Notes: generated from the letters alone by a model not told the origin. A stretch of 64,000 nt of DNA from Rhizobium sp. R635 (GCF_002211285.1 NZ_LOKX01000003.1:1-64000); one strand, 5' to 3'. Positions 26,325 to 37,862 are shown, counted from the first letter of the stretch. Numbers and translations are program-made.

Positions 26325-26690
26325 GGGAATTTTGCGGGTGACGTCGGAGATGGCGCCGCCTGCTCTTCCAAGGCAATTGAATATGAATTCGACTGATGCC
26401 CCATCCTCCCTCATTCCTGTGCTCGTCACAGGAATCCAGCCACGGCGCGTCTGCGCCGTGAATGACTCTTTACCACGTAGGGGTCTCCCGCGCCCAGGGA
26501 CCTGGGCGCACTGGATTCCTGTGACATCCCTCGGGCAAAGCCCGAGGAAGGGAATGAGGGAGGAGAGGTGGGGCGCCTCTGGCGAAGGGTGAGGGGAAGG
26601 AAACGTCCCTGACGAACGACAAGGCGGGGAAATAGTCACCTTCGCCCTTCCTTCTCAAGATCATCCCCTTTCAAAATCGGAAATGATATC
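26325..26690. other. Gap between the ABC ATPase and beta-mannosidase genes
   Basis: Occupied mainly by the palindromic mosaic at 26398-26574. The remainder shows no gene. The presence of the element means the mannosidase is not tightly coupled to the transporter and may be expressed by readthrough or from its own promoter, which I could not define. Confidence 0.5.
26398..26574. repeat. Palindromic mosaic element with nested hairpins
   Basis: Outer arms GCCCCATCCTCCCTCATTCC (from 26398) and GGAATGAGGGAGGAGAGGTG (551-570, then GGGC) face each other. Inside are four perfect stems: CCTGTG/CACAGG (26416-26432), CACGGCGC/GCGCCGTG (26441-26460), GCGCCCAGG/CCTGGGCGC (26490-26509) and CCTCGGGC/GCCCGAGG (26529-26547). 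It also repeats GGATTCCTGTGAC-type sequence in inverse orientation. It is typical of rhizobial intergenic mosaic repeats and encodes nothing. Confidence 0.8.
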
Positions 26691-29150
26691 GTGACGCAAC
26701 AATCGACCCCCTCTAGCATCGACCTTTCCGGTTCGTGGCAACTCACCTCCGTCGATCGTGAGATCAAGAGCGCCATCACCTTGCCCGGTGACGTGCACAC
26801 GGCGCTGCATCGGGCAGGGCTGATCCCCGATCCTTATTTCGGCCGCAACGAGGAGAAGGTGCAGTGGGTCGCTGAGCGGGAATGGGCGGTCGAGCGCAGC
26901 TTCACGCTGCAGGAGGTCGAGGGCGACTGGTATCTCGATGTCGACTATCTCGACACGGTCGCCAGCGTCTATGTCAACGGCTTCCTGGCGCTCGAAGCCG
27001 ACAACAGCTTTCGGCGCTACCGGCCTGATGTGTCCAGCATGCTGAAATCAGGCGACAATTCCATCCGCATCGTCTTTGCCTCCAACCCCGCCATTGGCGC
27101 CGAGCGGCAGAAGCAGCAGCCTTTCTACATTCCCTACAGCACCGGCAATTCACCGATCCCCGACGGCAACATGCTGCGCAAGCCGCAATGCCATTTCGGC
27201 TGGGACTGGAATATCGCCATCGCGCCGTTCGGCCTCTATGGCACGATCGCGCTGAAGAAGCTTGAGACGGCGCGCATCGAACATGTCGTCACCCGCCAGG
27301 TCCATAATAATGACGGCTCGGTCGATCTCATGGTGACGGCGAGCCTGTTTGCCAAGCATCCCGGCATCGCACAGGTCTATTTCGATCTCGACGGCGAGCG
27401 TGTCCGTCTCGATGTCGGCGTCAAGGGCGAGACCGATGTCCACCATCTCTTCCATATCGATAATCCGCGTCTTTGGTGGCCCTCCGGCAGCGGCGAGCAG
27501 GCGCTCTATACGCTCTCCGTCGAGCTATCCGACGAGGAAGTGACGAAGCAGATCGGCCTGCGCACCATCGAGTTGATCACCACGCCGGACGCGGCGGGCA
27601 GCCGTTTCGCCTTCAAGGTCAATGGCCGCGAGATCTTCTGCCGCGGCGCCAACTGGATTCCGGCCGACGCGCTCTATTCGCTGTCTTCGCCTGAAAAGAC
27701 CGAGGATCTGCTGCAATCGGCGAAAGCCGCCAACATGAACATGATCCGCGTCTGGGGCGGCGGCTTCTACGAGCAGGAACATTTCTACGATCTCTGCGAC
27801 CGGCTGGGCCTCCTGGTCTGGCAGGACTTCATGTTCGCCTGCAACCTCTATCCCTCGACCGACGACTTCCTCGACAATGTCGCGATCGAGGTGGATTACC
27901 AGGTGCGCCGGCTCTGCTCACATCCTTCGATCGCGCTCTGGTGCGGCGACAACGAACTTGTGGGAGCGCTGACCTGGTTCGAGGAGTCTCGCAAGGACCG
28001 CGACCGCTATCTCGTCTCCTACGACCGCCTCAACCGCACGATCGAGCAGGCGGTGAAGAAGGCGCTGCCCGGCGCGCTGTGGTGGCCGTCGAGCCCGGCC
28101 TCGGGCTATCTCGATTTCGGCGACGCCTGGCATGCCGATGGCTCCGGCGACATGCATTACTGGTCGGTCTGGCACGAGAACAAATCCTTCGACAATTACC
28201 GTTCGGTGCGCCCGCGCTTCTGCTCGGAATTCGGATTCCAGTCCTATACGTCGCTGCCTGTCATCAGGACCTATGCCGAAGAGAAGGACATGAACGTCGC
28301 TTCGCCGGTCATGGAGCTGCACCAGAAGAATGCCGGCGGCAACGAGCGCATCGCCGGCACGATGTTCCGCTATTTCCGCTTTCCCAAGGATTTCCCGAAC
28401 TTCGTCTATCTCTCCCAGATCCAGCAGGGGCTGGCGATCAAGACGGCGGTGGAATATTGGCGCTCGCTCAAACCCCACTGCATGGGCACGATCTACTGGC
28501 AGCTCAACGACACGTGGCCGGTCGCCTCCTGGTCCAGCCTCGACTATGGCGGCCGCTGGAAGGCGATGCATTATCTCGTCAAGCGCTTCTTCCAGCCGGT
28601 GGCGGTTGCCGCCATTCCCTCGGAAGACGGCAAGACGATCCGCTTCTCGCTCGTCAACGACACGCTTTCGGACGTCAGCGTCGACCTTTCGATCTCGCTT
28701 CTGACGATGAAGGGCGAGCGGAAGCACCTGAAAGACGTGCAGGCCATGTGTTCGCCGGATGCGGCGGTGACGGCCGCGACCATCGACGTGTCCGAGATTG
28801 CCGAGGGAACGCTGCTTGCCTGGCATTTCACCGCCTCGAACGGCATGGGCGGCGAGGGGCACTATGTCAACGGCACCTATAAGGCGCTGGAGCTGGAGCC
28901 GTCGGGCCTGACCGTCACCCATGAATATGTCGAGGCAAGCGGCGCTGTCGACATCAACGTCACCGCCAGGGGACTTGCGCTCTTCGTGATGATCGAAAGC
29001 GAGACGGACGGCAAATATTCCGACAATGCCTTCGATCTTGCAGCAGGCGAGAGCCGCCGTATCACCTTCACCCCGGCACATCCGCTCGAACGCGGCAAGC
29101 TGCCGGAATTCCGCTTCTACGACCTGCAATCTTGTCAGTCCGCGGATTGA
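26691..29150 (+). CDS. Beta-mannosidase (glycoside hydrolase family 2)
   Basis: 819 residues from a GTG at 26691. Domain order: N-terminal jelly-roll (SGSWQLTSVDREIKSAITLPGDVHTALHRAGLIPDPYFGRNE is the beta-mannosidase signature start), immunoglobulin-like domain, TIM barrel, C-terminal sandwich. In the barrel, the acid/base Glu422 lies in LWCGDNELVG and the nucleophile Glu513 in RFCSEFGFQS. No signal peptide, so it acts on mannosides after import, removing non-reducing terminal beta-mannose. It follows the transporter genes and precedes sugar-modifying enzymes. Confidence 0.92.
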   Translation: MTQQSTPSSIDLSGSWQLTSVDREIKSAITLPGDVHTALHRAGLIPDPYFGRNEEKVQWVAEREWAVERSFTLQEVEGDWYLDVDYLDTVASVYVNGFLALEADNSFRRYRPDVSSMLKSGDNSIRIVFASNPAIGAERQKQQPFYIPYSTGNSPIPDGNMLRKPQCHFGWDWNIAIAPFGLYGTIALKKLETARIEHVVTRQVHNNDGSVDLMVTASLFAKHPGIAQVYFDLDGERVRLDVGVKGETDVHHLFHIDNPRLWWPSGSGEQALYTLSVELSDEEVTKQIGLRTIELITTPDAAGSRFAFKVNGREIFCRGANWIPADALYSLSSPEKTEDLLQSAKAANMNMIRVWGGGFYEQEHFYDLCDRLGLLVWQDFMFACNLYPSTDDFLDNVAIEVDYQVRRLCSHPSIALWCGDNELVGALTWFEESRKDRDRYLVSYDRLNRTIEQAVKKALPGALWWPSSPASGYLDFGDAWHADGSGDMHYWSVWHENKSFDNYRSVRPRFCSEFGFQSYTSLPVIRTYAEEKDMNVASPVMELHQKNAGGNERIAGTMFRYFRFPKDFPNFVYLSQIQQGLAIKTAVEYWRSLKPHCMGTIYWQLNDTWPVASWSSLDYGGRWKAMHYLVKRFFQPVAVAAIPSEDGKTIRFSLVNDTLSDVSVDLSISLLTMKGERKHLKDVQAMCSPDAAVTAATIDVSEIAEGTLLAWHFTASNGMGGEGHYVNGTYKALELEPSGLTVTHEYVEASGAVDINVTARGLALFVMIESETDGKYSDNAFDLAAGESRRITFTPAHPLERGKLPEFRFYDLQSCQSAD

Positions 29151-29189
29151 TCTGGACTGAAATTCAATGGGCACGAGGCCCGAGGAGGA

Positions 29190-29954
29190 ATGATGACGAA
29201 ATTGAGTTTCCAGCTTTACAGCGCCCGTAACTTCCAACCTTATTCGGCGATCTTCGAAAAGCTCGGCAAATCAGGCTATCAGGAAGTCGAAGGTTTCGGC
29301 GGCATCTATGCCGATCTTGACGATGCCGGTCTGAAGAGCCTGCGTGCAGAGCTCGACAGGAACGGCTTGACGATGGCGAGCGGCCACTTCAGCCCCGATT
29401 TCCTCGACGGCGAAGTCCAGAAGTCGCTGAACATTGCCAAAACTCTCGGCATGGACTCGATCTATGCGCCGCATCTGGCAGCCGATCAGCGCCCGACCGA
29501 CGGTGCCGGCTGGCTGGCATTCGGCAAGCGCCTGCAGGAAATGAGCAAGCCGTACAAGGACGCCGGCTATGAATTCGGCTGGCACAACCACGACTTCGAA
29601 TTCGTCAAGCTCGCCGACGGCTCGCTGCCGATCGAGCGCATTTTCGAAGGCGCGCCCGACATTTCCTGGGAAGCCGATATCGCCTGGGTCGTTCGTGGCG
29701 GTGCCGATCCGTTCGCATGGATCGAAAAGCTCGGCTCGCGCATCACTTCGGCTCACGTCAAGGACATTGCGCCGGCAGGCGAGAATAAGAACGAGGATGG
29801 CTGGGCCGATGTCGGCCATGGCACTCTGCCTTGGGCAAAGCTCGTCGCAGCCCTCAAGGCCACCAAGACCAAGCACTATGTCGTCGAGCATGACAATCCG
29901 GCCGATGTCGATCGCCTGATCACCCGCTCGATCGCATCCTTCCAGACCTATTGA
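29190..29954 (+). CDS. Sugar phosphate isomerase/epimerase family protein
   Basis: 254 residues, TIM-barrel of the xylose-isomerase-like superfamily. KLSFQLYSARNFQPYSAIFEKLGKSGYQEVEGFGG begins it, GWHNHDFEF and ISWEADIAWVVRGG supply metal-binding residues and HVKDI...YVVEHDNPAD ends the barrel. An ATG at 29193 is an equal alternative start after GAGGAG. It overlaps no gene upstream but sits 8 bp from the Gfo/Idh gene start. It probably isomerises a keto-sugar intermediate; the reaction is not determined. Confidence 0.85.
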   Translation: MMTKLSFQLYSARNFQPYSAIFEKLGKSGYQEVEGFGGIYADLDDAGLKSLRAELDRNGLTMASGHFSPDFLDGEVQKSLNIAKTLGMDSIYAPHLAADQRPTDGAGWLAFGKRLQEMSKPYKDAGYEFGWHNHDFEFVKLADGSLPIERIFEGAPDISWEADIAWVVRGGADPFAWIEKLGSRITSAHVKDIAPAGENKNEDGWADVGHGTLPWAKLVAALKATKTKHYVVEHDNPADVDRLITRSIASFQTY

Positions 29955-29962
29955 GGCACATC

Positions 29963-31096
<1,134 letters not shown>

Positions 31097-31108
31097 CGGA
31101 GGGGTATT

Positions 31109-31137
31109 GTCTCGGGGCTCGTTTGGCCCGAGACTTT
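31109..31137 (+). terminator. Terminator-like hairpin after the Gfo/Idh gene
   Basis: GTCTCGGG (31109-31116) pairs with CCCGAGAC (31127-31134), followed by TTT. It closes the mannoside run before the repeat and the aldo/keto reductase gene. Confidence 0.6.
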
Positions 31138-31160
31138 GACCCTCAGGACGCCACGTTAGC

Positions 31161-31236
31161 GTCGTCATCCTCGGGCTTGTCCCGAGGATCTACCGAGAGC
31201 GCAGCAGATGCTCGGCACAAGGCCGAGCATGACGAC
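31161..31236. repeat. Complete RIME-type repeat
   Basis: Outer arms GTCGTCAT (31161-31168) and ATGACGAC (31229-31236) enclose hairpins TCCTCGGG-CTTGT-CCCGAGGA (31168-31188) and TGCTCGGC-ACAAG-GCCGAGCA (31209-31229). This is the compact form of the element also seen at 16.2 kb and in part at 238. Confidence 0.85.
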
Positions 31237-31398
31237 GTTGGAGGCAGTGCCTGCCGTCAAAGAAGGTCGGCGCGCGCAGTCATAGAGAGCGTGCGCCGTA
31301 TGCTTGCCGTGCCAGCGCGCTTGCTCCAATAGTGCCGTTACGCTCGGGCCTGTGCCTGACATGATGACTACAAAGACATTGTATCCAAGGAGAGTTTC
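31237..31398. other. Upstream region of the aldo/keto reductase gene
   Basis: No gene seen. An AAGGAGAG ribosome site ends at 31393. The gap between the Gfo/Idh and reductase genes is about 300 bp and half of it is the RIME element. Confidence 0.4.
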
Positions 31399-32430
<1,032 letters not shown>

Positions 32431-32449
32431 GAGAGGTGGGAGTGCTGCT

Positions 32450-32660
32450 TGCTCCCTCTTCTCCCCAGCGGGGAGAAGGTGGCCCGAAGGGTCGGATGAG
32501 GGGGCCACGCGGCACACCATTGCTTGCCTTCGCTTGCGCTCAGTGCACTCGCGGCTTCACCGTTCGCCCCCTCATCTGCCTGCCGGCATTGACCGGGGTC
32601 GAGCCACGGGTCTCGACCCGTCCTTCGGACCCCGCTGGGGAGAAGGGGCAAGCGGCAGCG
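32450..32660. repeat. Large interrupted palindromic repeat
   Basis: Left arm CCCTCTTCTCCCCAGCGGG with GTCGGATGAGGGGG (about 32454-32505) is complemented by CCCCCTCATCTGCC and CCCGCTGGGGAGAAGGGGC (about 32567-32651). Short inner arms such as TCGAGCCACGGGTCTCGACCC are also present. It encodes nothing and is a common mosaic type in rhizobial gaps. Confidence 0.7.
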
Positions 32661-32714
32661 CCTTCGTCCTTTCTCGTCTGTCGGAGTATCGCCTGGCCGT
32701 ATCTTTGTGACATC

Positions 32715-32732
32715 GCTCGGCTCAAGCCGAGC
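32715..32732. repeat. RIME half-element hairpin
   Basis: GCTCGGC-TCAA-GCCGAGC, a perfect 7-bp stem. Bases 32661-32803 around it hold no gene; GGAGGAG (32791-32797) is the xylosidase ribosome site. Confidence 0.65.
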
Positions 32733-32803
32733 ATAGAGTTGGCGCCATGGTCGCCCCGCATTTGACGTACGTACCACAACTATAATCTCGGAGGAGCCCG
32801 TTC

Positions 32804-34417
32804 ATGATCCGCAATCCCATCCTGCCCGGGTTCAATCCCGATCCGTCGATCTGCCGCGTCGGCGACGATTATTACATCGCGACCTCGACTTTCGAATGGT
32901 ATCCCGGCGTGCAGATCCACCATTCCAGGGATCTCGTGAACTGGACGCTGGTGCGCCGGCCGCTGGAGCGCGCCTCGCAGCTCGACATGCGGGGCAATCC
33001 CGATAGCTGCGGCATCTGGGCGCCGTGCCTTTCCTATGCAGACGGGCAGTTCTGGCTCGTTTATACCGACGTCAAGCGTTTCGACGGTAATTTCAAGGAT
33101 GCGCATAATTACATCGTGACCTCTCCCTCGATCGAGGGCGAATGGTCCGAGCCGGTCTATGTGAATTCCTCCGGTTTCGATCCCTCGCTCTTTCACGACG
33201 ATGACGGCCGCAAATGGTTCGTCAACATGCAGTGGAACCACCGCACCGAAAGCTTCGGCGGCTCGCCGAAATCACCGGCCTTCGACGGCATCCTGCTGCA
33301 GGAATGGGACCCGGCGACCAAGGCGCCGAAAGGCCCGATCCGCAACATCTTCGCCGGTAGCCCGCTCGGCCTCGTCGAGGGGCCGCATCTCTTCAAGAGG
33401 AACGGCTGGTATTATCTCACGACCGCCGAAGGCGGCACGGGATACGACCATGCCGTCACCATGGCGCGCTCACGCAGCATCGAAGGGCCTTATGAGATGC
33501 ATCCGAACATGCATCTCATCACCTCCAAGGATCAGCCGGGCGCGGTGCTGCAGCGGGCAGGGCACGGCCAATATGTCGAGACGCCCGACGGGCAGGCCTA
33601 TCACACCCATCTCTGCGGCCGGCCGCTGCCGCCGAAGCGGCGCTGCACGCTGGGACGCGAAACGAGCCTGCAGAAATGCGCCTGGCGCGACGACGATTGG
33701 CTTTATCTGGAAAACGGCACCTCGGTGCCCGATGTCGAGGCGCCCGGCCTCTTCGGCGCCGTGCCGATAGAGAAGCCGATGCGCACCGAATACAGTTTCG
33801 ACGGAGGCAAGCTGCCGGCTGATTTCCAGTGGCTGCGCACGCCCGAGCCCCAGCGCATCTTCAACCTGACGGACCGTCCCGGCCACCTGCGTCTGATCGG
33901 TCGCGAGAGCATCGGCTCCTGGTTCGAGCAGTCGCTGGTCGCCCGCCGGCAGGAGCATCATAGTTTCCGCTGCGAGACCGTGATCGAATTCTCGCCCGAC
34001 ACCTATCAGCAGGTCGCGGGTTTGACGCACTACTACAACCGCCACAAGTTCCACGCGGTCGCCGTGACGCTGCACGAAACACTCGGCCGCTGCGTGACGA
34101 TCCTCTCCTGCAACGGCGACTATCCGAACGGGCGCCTCAGCTTTCCCGCCGAAAGCGGTGCGGCGATCCCCGCCGAGGGCCGCGTCCAGCTTGCGATGGA
34201 GATCCGCGAGAACGACCTGCAGTTCTTCTGGCAGACCGAAGGCAAAGGCGCCTGGCAGCCGATCGGCCCGGTTCTCGACGCCGGCGTGATTTCCGACGAG
34301 GGCGGGCGTGGGGAACACGGCTCCTTCACCGGCGCCTTCGCCGGCGTGTTTGCCTTCGATACGTCTGGGCGGGGCAAGGCGGCTGATTTCGACTGGTTCA
34401 ATTATGATGAGTTGTGA
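32804..34417 (+). CDS. Beta-xylosidase, glycoside hydrolase family 43
   Basis: 537 residues. A five-bladed propeller (1-320) starts NPILPGFNPDPSICRVGDDYYIATSTFEWYPGV. The family catalytic set is in place: base Asp13 (NPDPS), modulator Asp126 (FDPSLF) and acid Glu192 (VEGPHLFK). The C-terminal 200 residues form a beta-sandwich (SFRCETVIEFSPDTYQQVAGLTHYYNRHKF), as in intracellular GH43 xylosidases. No signal peptide. It would cleave xylo-oligosaccharides or arabinoxylo-fragments in the cytoplasm; the local ABC transporter may bring in mixed plant wall oligosaccharides. Confidence 0.92.
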   Translation: MIRNPILPGFNPDPSICRVGDDYYIATSTFEWYPGVQIHHSRDLVNWTLVRRPLERASQLDMRGNPDSCGIWAPCLSYADGQFWLVYTDVKRFDGNFKDAHNYIVTSPSIEGEWSEPVYVNSSGFDPSLFHDDDGRKWFVNMQWNHRTESFGGSPKSPAFDGILLQEWDPATKAPKGPIRNIFAGSPLGLVEGPHLFKRNGWYYLTTAEGGTGYDHAVTMARSRSIEGPYEMHPNMHLITSKDQPGAVLQRAGHGQYVETPDGQAYHTHLCGRPLPPKRRCTLGRETSLQKCAWRDDDWLYLENGTSVPDVEAPGLFGAVPIEKPMRTEYSFDGGKLPADFQWLRTPEPQRIFNLTDRPGHLRLIGRESIGSWFEQSLVARRQEHHSFRCETVIEFSPDTYQQVAGLTHYYNRHKFHAVAVTLHETLGRCVTILSCNGDYPNGRLSFPAESGAAIPAEGRVQLAMEIRENDLQFFWQTEGKGAWQPIGPVLDAGVISDEGGRGEHGSFTGAFAGVFAFDTSGRGKAADFDWFNYDEL

Positions 34418-34919
34418 GGGGTAGCGTCTGCTGCCTTCCACCCGCGACCGATGTCCCCCATGTTTCGCAAAAAGAAAAGCCGGCGCAGAGGCCGGCTGAG
34501 ACGAACGCGGCTGAACAGGGGGTACTGGCCGGTTCCAAGAACTTGGTGACTGACAATAACTTTCACTACATGCCGAGGCAGCGGAAAAGGGCGCAACGAG
34601 AACGCCGGGAAGACGGCACCGCAAAGGAATGGGCGGCGGGCGGATGCCGGTGCTTGCCTCGGCTCTCTTATCGGGCATGAACATCACCGGATGATGACAT
34701 TCCAAGCCGGCCATATTTTTCTTTTCACAGCAGGATCGGCCATCGATGCGATAGCCGAAAGCCGGCTATTCAGGTCGTATCACCGTGCAGTGACCTTGTG
34801 GCGTTGATGACGGTGTTGGTGCTGTGTGAATGCAGTGTTCACGTTCCCGAAGGATGTCAAAGCGTCACAGACGAACTATATAGCGGGCCGAAATACTTCC
34901 GAATCCGCAAGAGTCCTGC
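34418..34919. other. 502-bp gap before the ABC exporter operon
   Basis: No protein gene is supported. It contains a terminator-like stem for the minus strand (34467-34498), a palindrome CCAAGAACTTGG (34535-34546), an inverted repeat GTGAA-N7-TTCAC (34826-34842), and CTATAT (34876-34881) that may be the -10 of the exporter promoter with only a weak -35 (GATGTC) 17 bp before it. Confidence 0.4.
34467..34498 (-). terminator. Minus-strand intrinsic terminator with no gene before it
   Basis: On the minus strand, AGCCGGC-CTCTGC-GCCGGCT is followed by TTTTCTTTTTGCG, a good intrinsic terminator. No minus-strand protein gene lies in the 420 bp upstream of it, so it may end a small RNA or antisense transcript. 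Confidence 0.5.
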
Positions 34920-35846
34920 ATGGCCCCCATTATTTCCGTTCAGAACCTCACAAAGACTTATGCCAATGGCTTCGAGGCCCTGAAAGGCATCAATCTCACT
35001 GTCGAAAAGGGCGAGATCCTGGCGCTGCTCGGGCCGAATGGCGCGGGTAAGACGACGCTGATCTCGATCATCTGCGGCATCGCCAATCCGAGCGGCGGCC
35101 AAGTGCTGGTCGCCGGCCACGATGTCGTCAAGGATTTCCGCGCCACCCGTTCGATGATCGGGCTGGTGCCGCAGGAACTGACCACCGACCAGTTCGAAAC
35201 CGTGTTCAATACGGTGACCTTTTCCCGCGGGCTGCACGGCAAGAAAGCCAATCCCGCCCATATCGAAAAAGTGCTGCGCGCCCTTTCGCTCTGGGACAAG
35301 AAGGACAATATGCTGCGCCAGCTTTCGGGCGGCATGAAGCGGCGCGTACTGATCGCCAAGGCGCTTTCCCATGAGCCGGATATTCTTTTCCTCGACGAGC
35401 CTACGGCCGGCGTCGACGTGACGCTGCGCAAGGACATGTGGCATGTCGTCGAAGAGCTCCGCGCCTCCGGCGTCACCATCATCCTCACCACCCATTATAT
35501 CGAGGAGGCCGAGGAGATCGCCGACCGCGTCGGCGTCATCAACGGCGGCGAGCTGTTGCTCGTCGAGGACAAGGCGGCGCTGATGGCCAAGCTCGGCCGC
35601 AAGCAGCTCATCCTCGATCTCGTCGAGCCGCTCGCGCGGCTGCCGGACTGCTTTGCCGGCAACGGACTGACGCTGGAAGCCGACGGCAACCGGCTGACCT
35701 ATGATTTCGACGCAAACAACGAGCAGGAAAGCATCGCGACGCTGCTGACTCGGCTCGGCGAAAACAATATTCATTTCAAGGATCTCTCGACGCGGCAGAG
35801 CTCGCTCGAAGATATCTTCGTGGCGCTGGTAGGAGCGGGCAAATGA
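34920..35846 (+). CDS. ABC exporter ATP-binding protein (DrrA/NodI type)
   Basis: 308 residues. The nucleotide-binding domain has Walker [20 protein letters not shown], signature [17 protein letters not shown] and Walker [18 protein letters not shown], followed by a [20 protein letters not shown]-loop. A roughly 80-residue C-terminal extension is typical of ABC-2 systems for drugs, lipo-oligosaccharides or polysaccharides. It overlaps the permease gene by 4 bp. It is not NodI itself, since no nodJ or nod genes are nearby. Confidence 0.9.
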   Translation: MAPIISVQNLTKTYANGFEALKGINLTVEKGEILALLGPNGAGKTTLISIICGIANPSGGQVLVAGHDVVKDFRATRSMIGLVPQELTTDQFETVFNTVTFSRGLHGKKANPAHIEKVLRALSLWDKKDNMLRQLSGGMKRRVLIAKALSHEPDILFLDEPTAGVDVTLRKDMWHVVEELRASGVTIILTTHYIEEAEEIADRVGVINGGELLLVEDKAALMAKLGRKQLILDLVEPLARLPDCFAGNGLTLEADGNRLTYDFDANNEQESIATLLTRLGENNIHFKDLSTRQSSLEDIFVALVGAGK

Positions 35847-36604
35847 ACTTCGAGGCGGTCAAATCGATCTATTTCTTCGAGATGGCGCGCACGCGCCGCA
35901 CGCTGCTGCAGAGCGTCATCTCGCCCGTCATCTCGACCTCGCTCTATTTCATCGTCTTCGGGGCCGCGGTCGGTTCGCGCATTCAGGAAGTGGAAGGCGT
36001 GTCCTACGGCGCCTTCATCACGCCTGGACTGATCATGCTGACGCTGCTCGGCCAGTGCATCAGCAACGGCTCCTTCGGCATCTATTTCCCGAAATTCACC
36101 GGCACGATTTACGAGGTGCTTTCCGCGCCCGTGGCGATGACGGAGATTCTGCTCGGTTATGTCGGGGCGGCGGCGACCAAGGGCGTCATCATCGGTGTCA
36201 TCATCCTGCTCACCGCCAATCTCTTCGTGGACGTGAGGATCGAGCATCCCTTCATGATGGTCGTGTTCTTCCTGCTGACGGCGATCACCTTCAGCCTGTT
36301 CGGCTTCATGATCGGCATCTGGGCCGGCAATTTCGAGCAGCTGAACCTCATTCCCATGCTGGTCGTGCCGCCGCTGACCTTCCTTGGCGGCAGCTTCTAT
36401 TCGGTGAACATGCTGCCGCCCTTCTGGCAGGCGGTCAGCCACTTCAACCCGGTTCTCTATCTCGTCAGCGGCTTCCGTTGGAGCTTTTACGGGATCGCCG
36501 ACGTCAATCCCGCGATCAGCCTGGCGATGATCACGATGTTCCTGGCGATTTGCTTGGGGACGCTCGGCTGGATCTTCAGGACGGGGTATCGGCTGCGCAA
36601 CTGA
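35843..36604 (+). CDS. ABC-2 type exporter permease
   Basis: 253 residues, six membrane segments. The ABC-2 signature region [40 protein letters not shown] is well conserved, and the N-terminus [28 protein letters not shown] is standard. It forms the export channel with the preceding ATPase. The substrate is unknown. Confidence 0.9.
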   Translation: MNFEAVKSIYFFEMARTRRTLLQSVISPVISTSLYFIVFGAAVGSRIQEVEGVSYGAFITPGLIMLTLLGQCISNGSFGIYFPKFTGTIYEVLSAPVAMTEILLGYVGAAATKGVIIGVIILLTANLFVDVRIEHPFMMVVFFLLTAITFSLFGFMIGIWAGNFEQLNLIPMLVVPPLTFLGGSFYSVNMLPPFWQAVSHFNPVLYLVSGFRWSFYGIADVNPAISLAMITMFLAICLGTLGWIFRTGYRLRN

Positions 36605-36679
36605 TGCGGTCCTAAAGGAGCCGTAATTTCAACATCAAGATTGCTCGGCAAGGTTTGGTCGGTTCATGGGGCAATCGGG

Positions 36680-37105
36680 ATGGGTGGCAGCAATGTGTTC
36701 GGATGTTTTGCAATCGCCTCGATCTTCTGCCTAGCTCCGCAGCAGAGTCTGTCGGAGGAGGCCACCCATCCCATCAAGGTTACCTATGCCGTCGCGATCG
36801 AGGGAAAGGAGCCTTTTTCCGCTGAGGTGTCATGCCTTCCTGACAGTACCTGCAGCCTCGCCGATCAAAGCGATCCCACCATCAATCTTGCGATCACATT
36901 GTATTCGGGCTCAGGGGCGAATGGTGAATTGAGCATTTATTGCTCGCCGAATCCTTGCTCATTTCAGAACTCGCGATCGCGGATCGAATTCTCCGGTCGG
37001 CGAGCTACTGTCAATATTTTGTCGGGTGAGGCTGACTCTGGTGTCACGACTCTGCTGGTTGTAAGGCGGCGCCAGCGGATCGGTGAAGTTCTGATCTCTT
37101 ATTGA
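36680..37105 (+). CDS. Exported protein of unknown function
   Basis: 141 residues if the ATG at 36680 is used; a TTG at 36641 would add 13. Residues 6-23 (FGCFAIASIFCLAPQQSL) look like a signal peptide. The rest is a likely beta-rich domain with four Cys (SCLPDSTCSL, YCSPNPCSF) that could form two disulfides. I recognise no family. Codon use looks less typical of the neighbours (several rare-looking codons). It stands alone, convergent with the next gene. Confidence 0.55.
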   Translation: MGGSNVFGCFAIASIFCLAPQQSLSEEATHPIKVTYAVAIEGKEPFSAEVSCLPDSTCSLADQSDPTINLAITLYSGSGANGELSIYCSPNPCSFQNSRSRIEFSGRRATVNILSGEADSGVTTLLVVRRRQRIGEVLISY

Positions 37106-37111
37106 CTACGC

Positions 37112-37549
37112 TCACGCACTGCTGACGAGCAGGGCGCCTGACAGGATGAGGAGGGTGCCTATGGCAAGCTTGACCATGTTCAGTTCGGCCGCTTCGCCGA
37201 GAAAGACGGCAGCGATTGCCAGCGTCACCAGCACGTTGCAGCTCCAGATCGGAGCGAGTTTCGAGACCGGGACGCCGTAAGCAAAGAGCGCGAAGCTGAT
37301 GAGGCCGGTGCCGGTGGCGAAGCAGGCGCCTGCGGTGGCGGCAAAACCAAGGCCCTCGGCGGTCCAGGGCGCGGGGCGCCAGATCAGTGCGGCGATCAGG
37401 CCTGCGAGCGCACAGGCCGAACCGAATGCGATCAGATAAACGGCGGAGCCGGTCGCGGCCGTGGCGCTCTGCTTCTGAAAGATGGCGGTGATGCCCCAGA
37501 ACATGGCGGGCAGAATGCCGCCGACGACGATCGGCCAGAATGAATTCAT
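37112..37549 (-). CDS. Small DMT-superfamily membrane protein (EamA/SMR-like)
   Basis: About 145 residues from the ATG at 37549 after AGGAG; a longer frame up to 37708 has no support. Four hydrophobic segments (WPIVVGGILPAMFWGI; AVYLIAFGSACALAGLIAALIW; GFAATAGACFATGTGLISFALFAYG; LVTLAIAAVFLG...GTLLILSGALLV) form one half of a typical drug/metabolite transporter. It would function as a dimer like small multidrug resistance proteins. Substrate unknown. Confidence 0.72.
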   Translation of the reverse strand: MNSFWPIVVGGILPAMFWGITAIFQKQSATAATGSAVYLIAFGSACALAGLIAALIWRPAPWTAEGLGFAATAGACFATGTGLISFALFAYGVPVSKLAPIWSCNVLVTLAIAAVFLGEAAELNMVKLAIGTLLILSGALLVSSA

Positions 37550-37736
37550 CGCGAAACTCCTGTCGCACCCATGGGTCAAGGCCTTCGCTTCAAGCGAATG
37601 CCGGTCGAACATGCGGGGTGCCACCAGACTAGGAGTTTCTTTTTGCTCTTTGTGGTCTTGTTGTTGCTCTCGAACGTGACAGATCGGGCCGCCGCCGTAA
37701 AGCGGCATCGGGCGATATTCGCAGCGCTGGAAACCT

Positions 37737-37862
37737 AGAGCGGTTCAGCTTTTCACGGAAGCGCAGAACCGCTCTAACCTTTTGGATTTACGCAATTCCC
37801 GGCAAAAGCGCTTCGCGCTTTGCCTGAGAAAACCGCTTCGCACTTTTCCTGGAATTGCTCTA
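37737..37862. repeat. Composite repeat including 35-bp copy 2
   Basis: AGAGCGGTTC (37737-37746) and GAACCGCTCT (37766-37775) form a 10-bp stem; GCAAAAGCG-CTT-CGCGCTTTGC (about 37803-37823) forms a second; and 37828-37862 is identical to 6907-6941. The unit ends three bases before the -35 of the leader promoter. Bases 37550-37736 hold the upstream region of the DMT gene and no other gene. Confidence 0.85.

Noticed and set aside
26398..26574. CRISPR array
   Set aside because: Repeats are inverted and nested rather than directly repeated at even spacing, with no unique spacers and no cas genes in the window.
34920..36604. nodIJ lipo-oligosaccharide exporter
   Set aside because: The ATPase and permease are of the same broad class, but no nod gene or nod box is present and sequence features fit generic ABC-2 exporters equally well.
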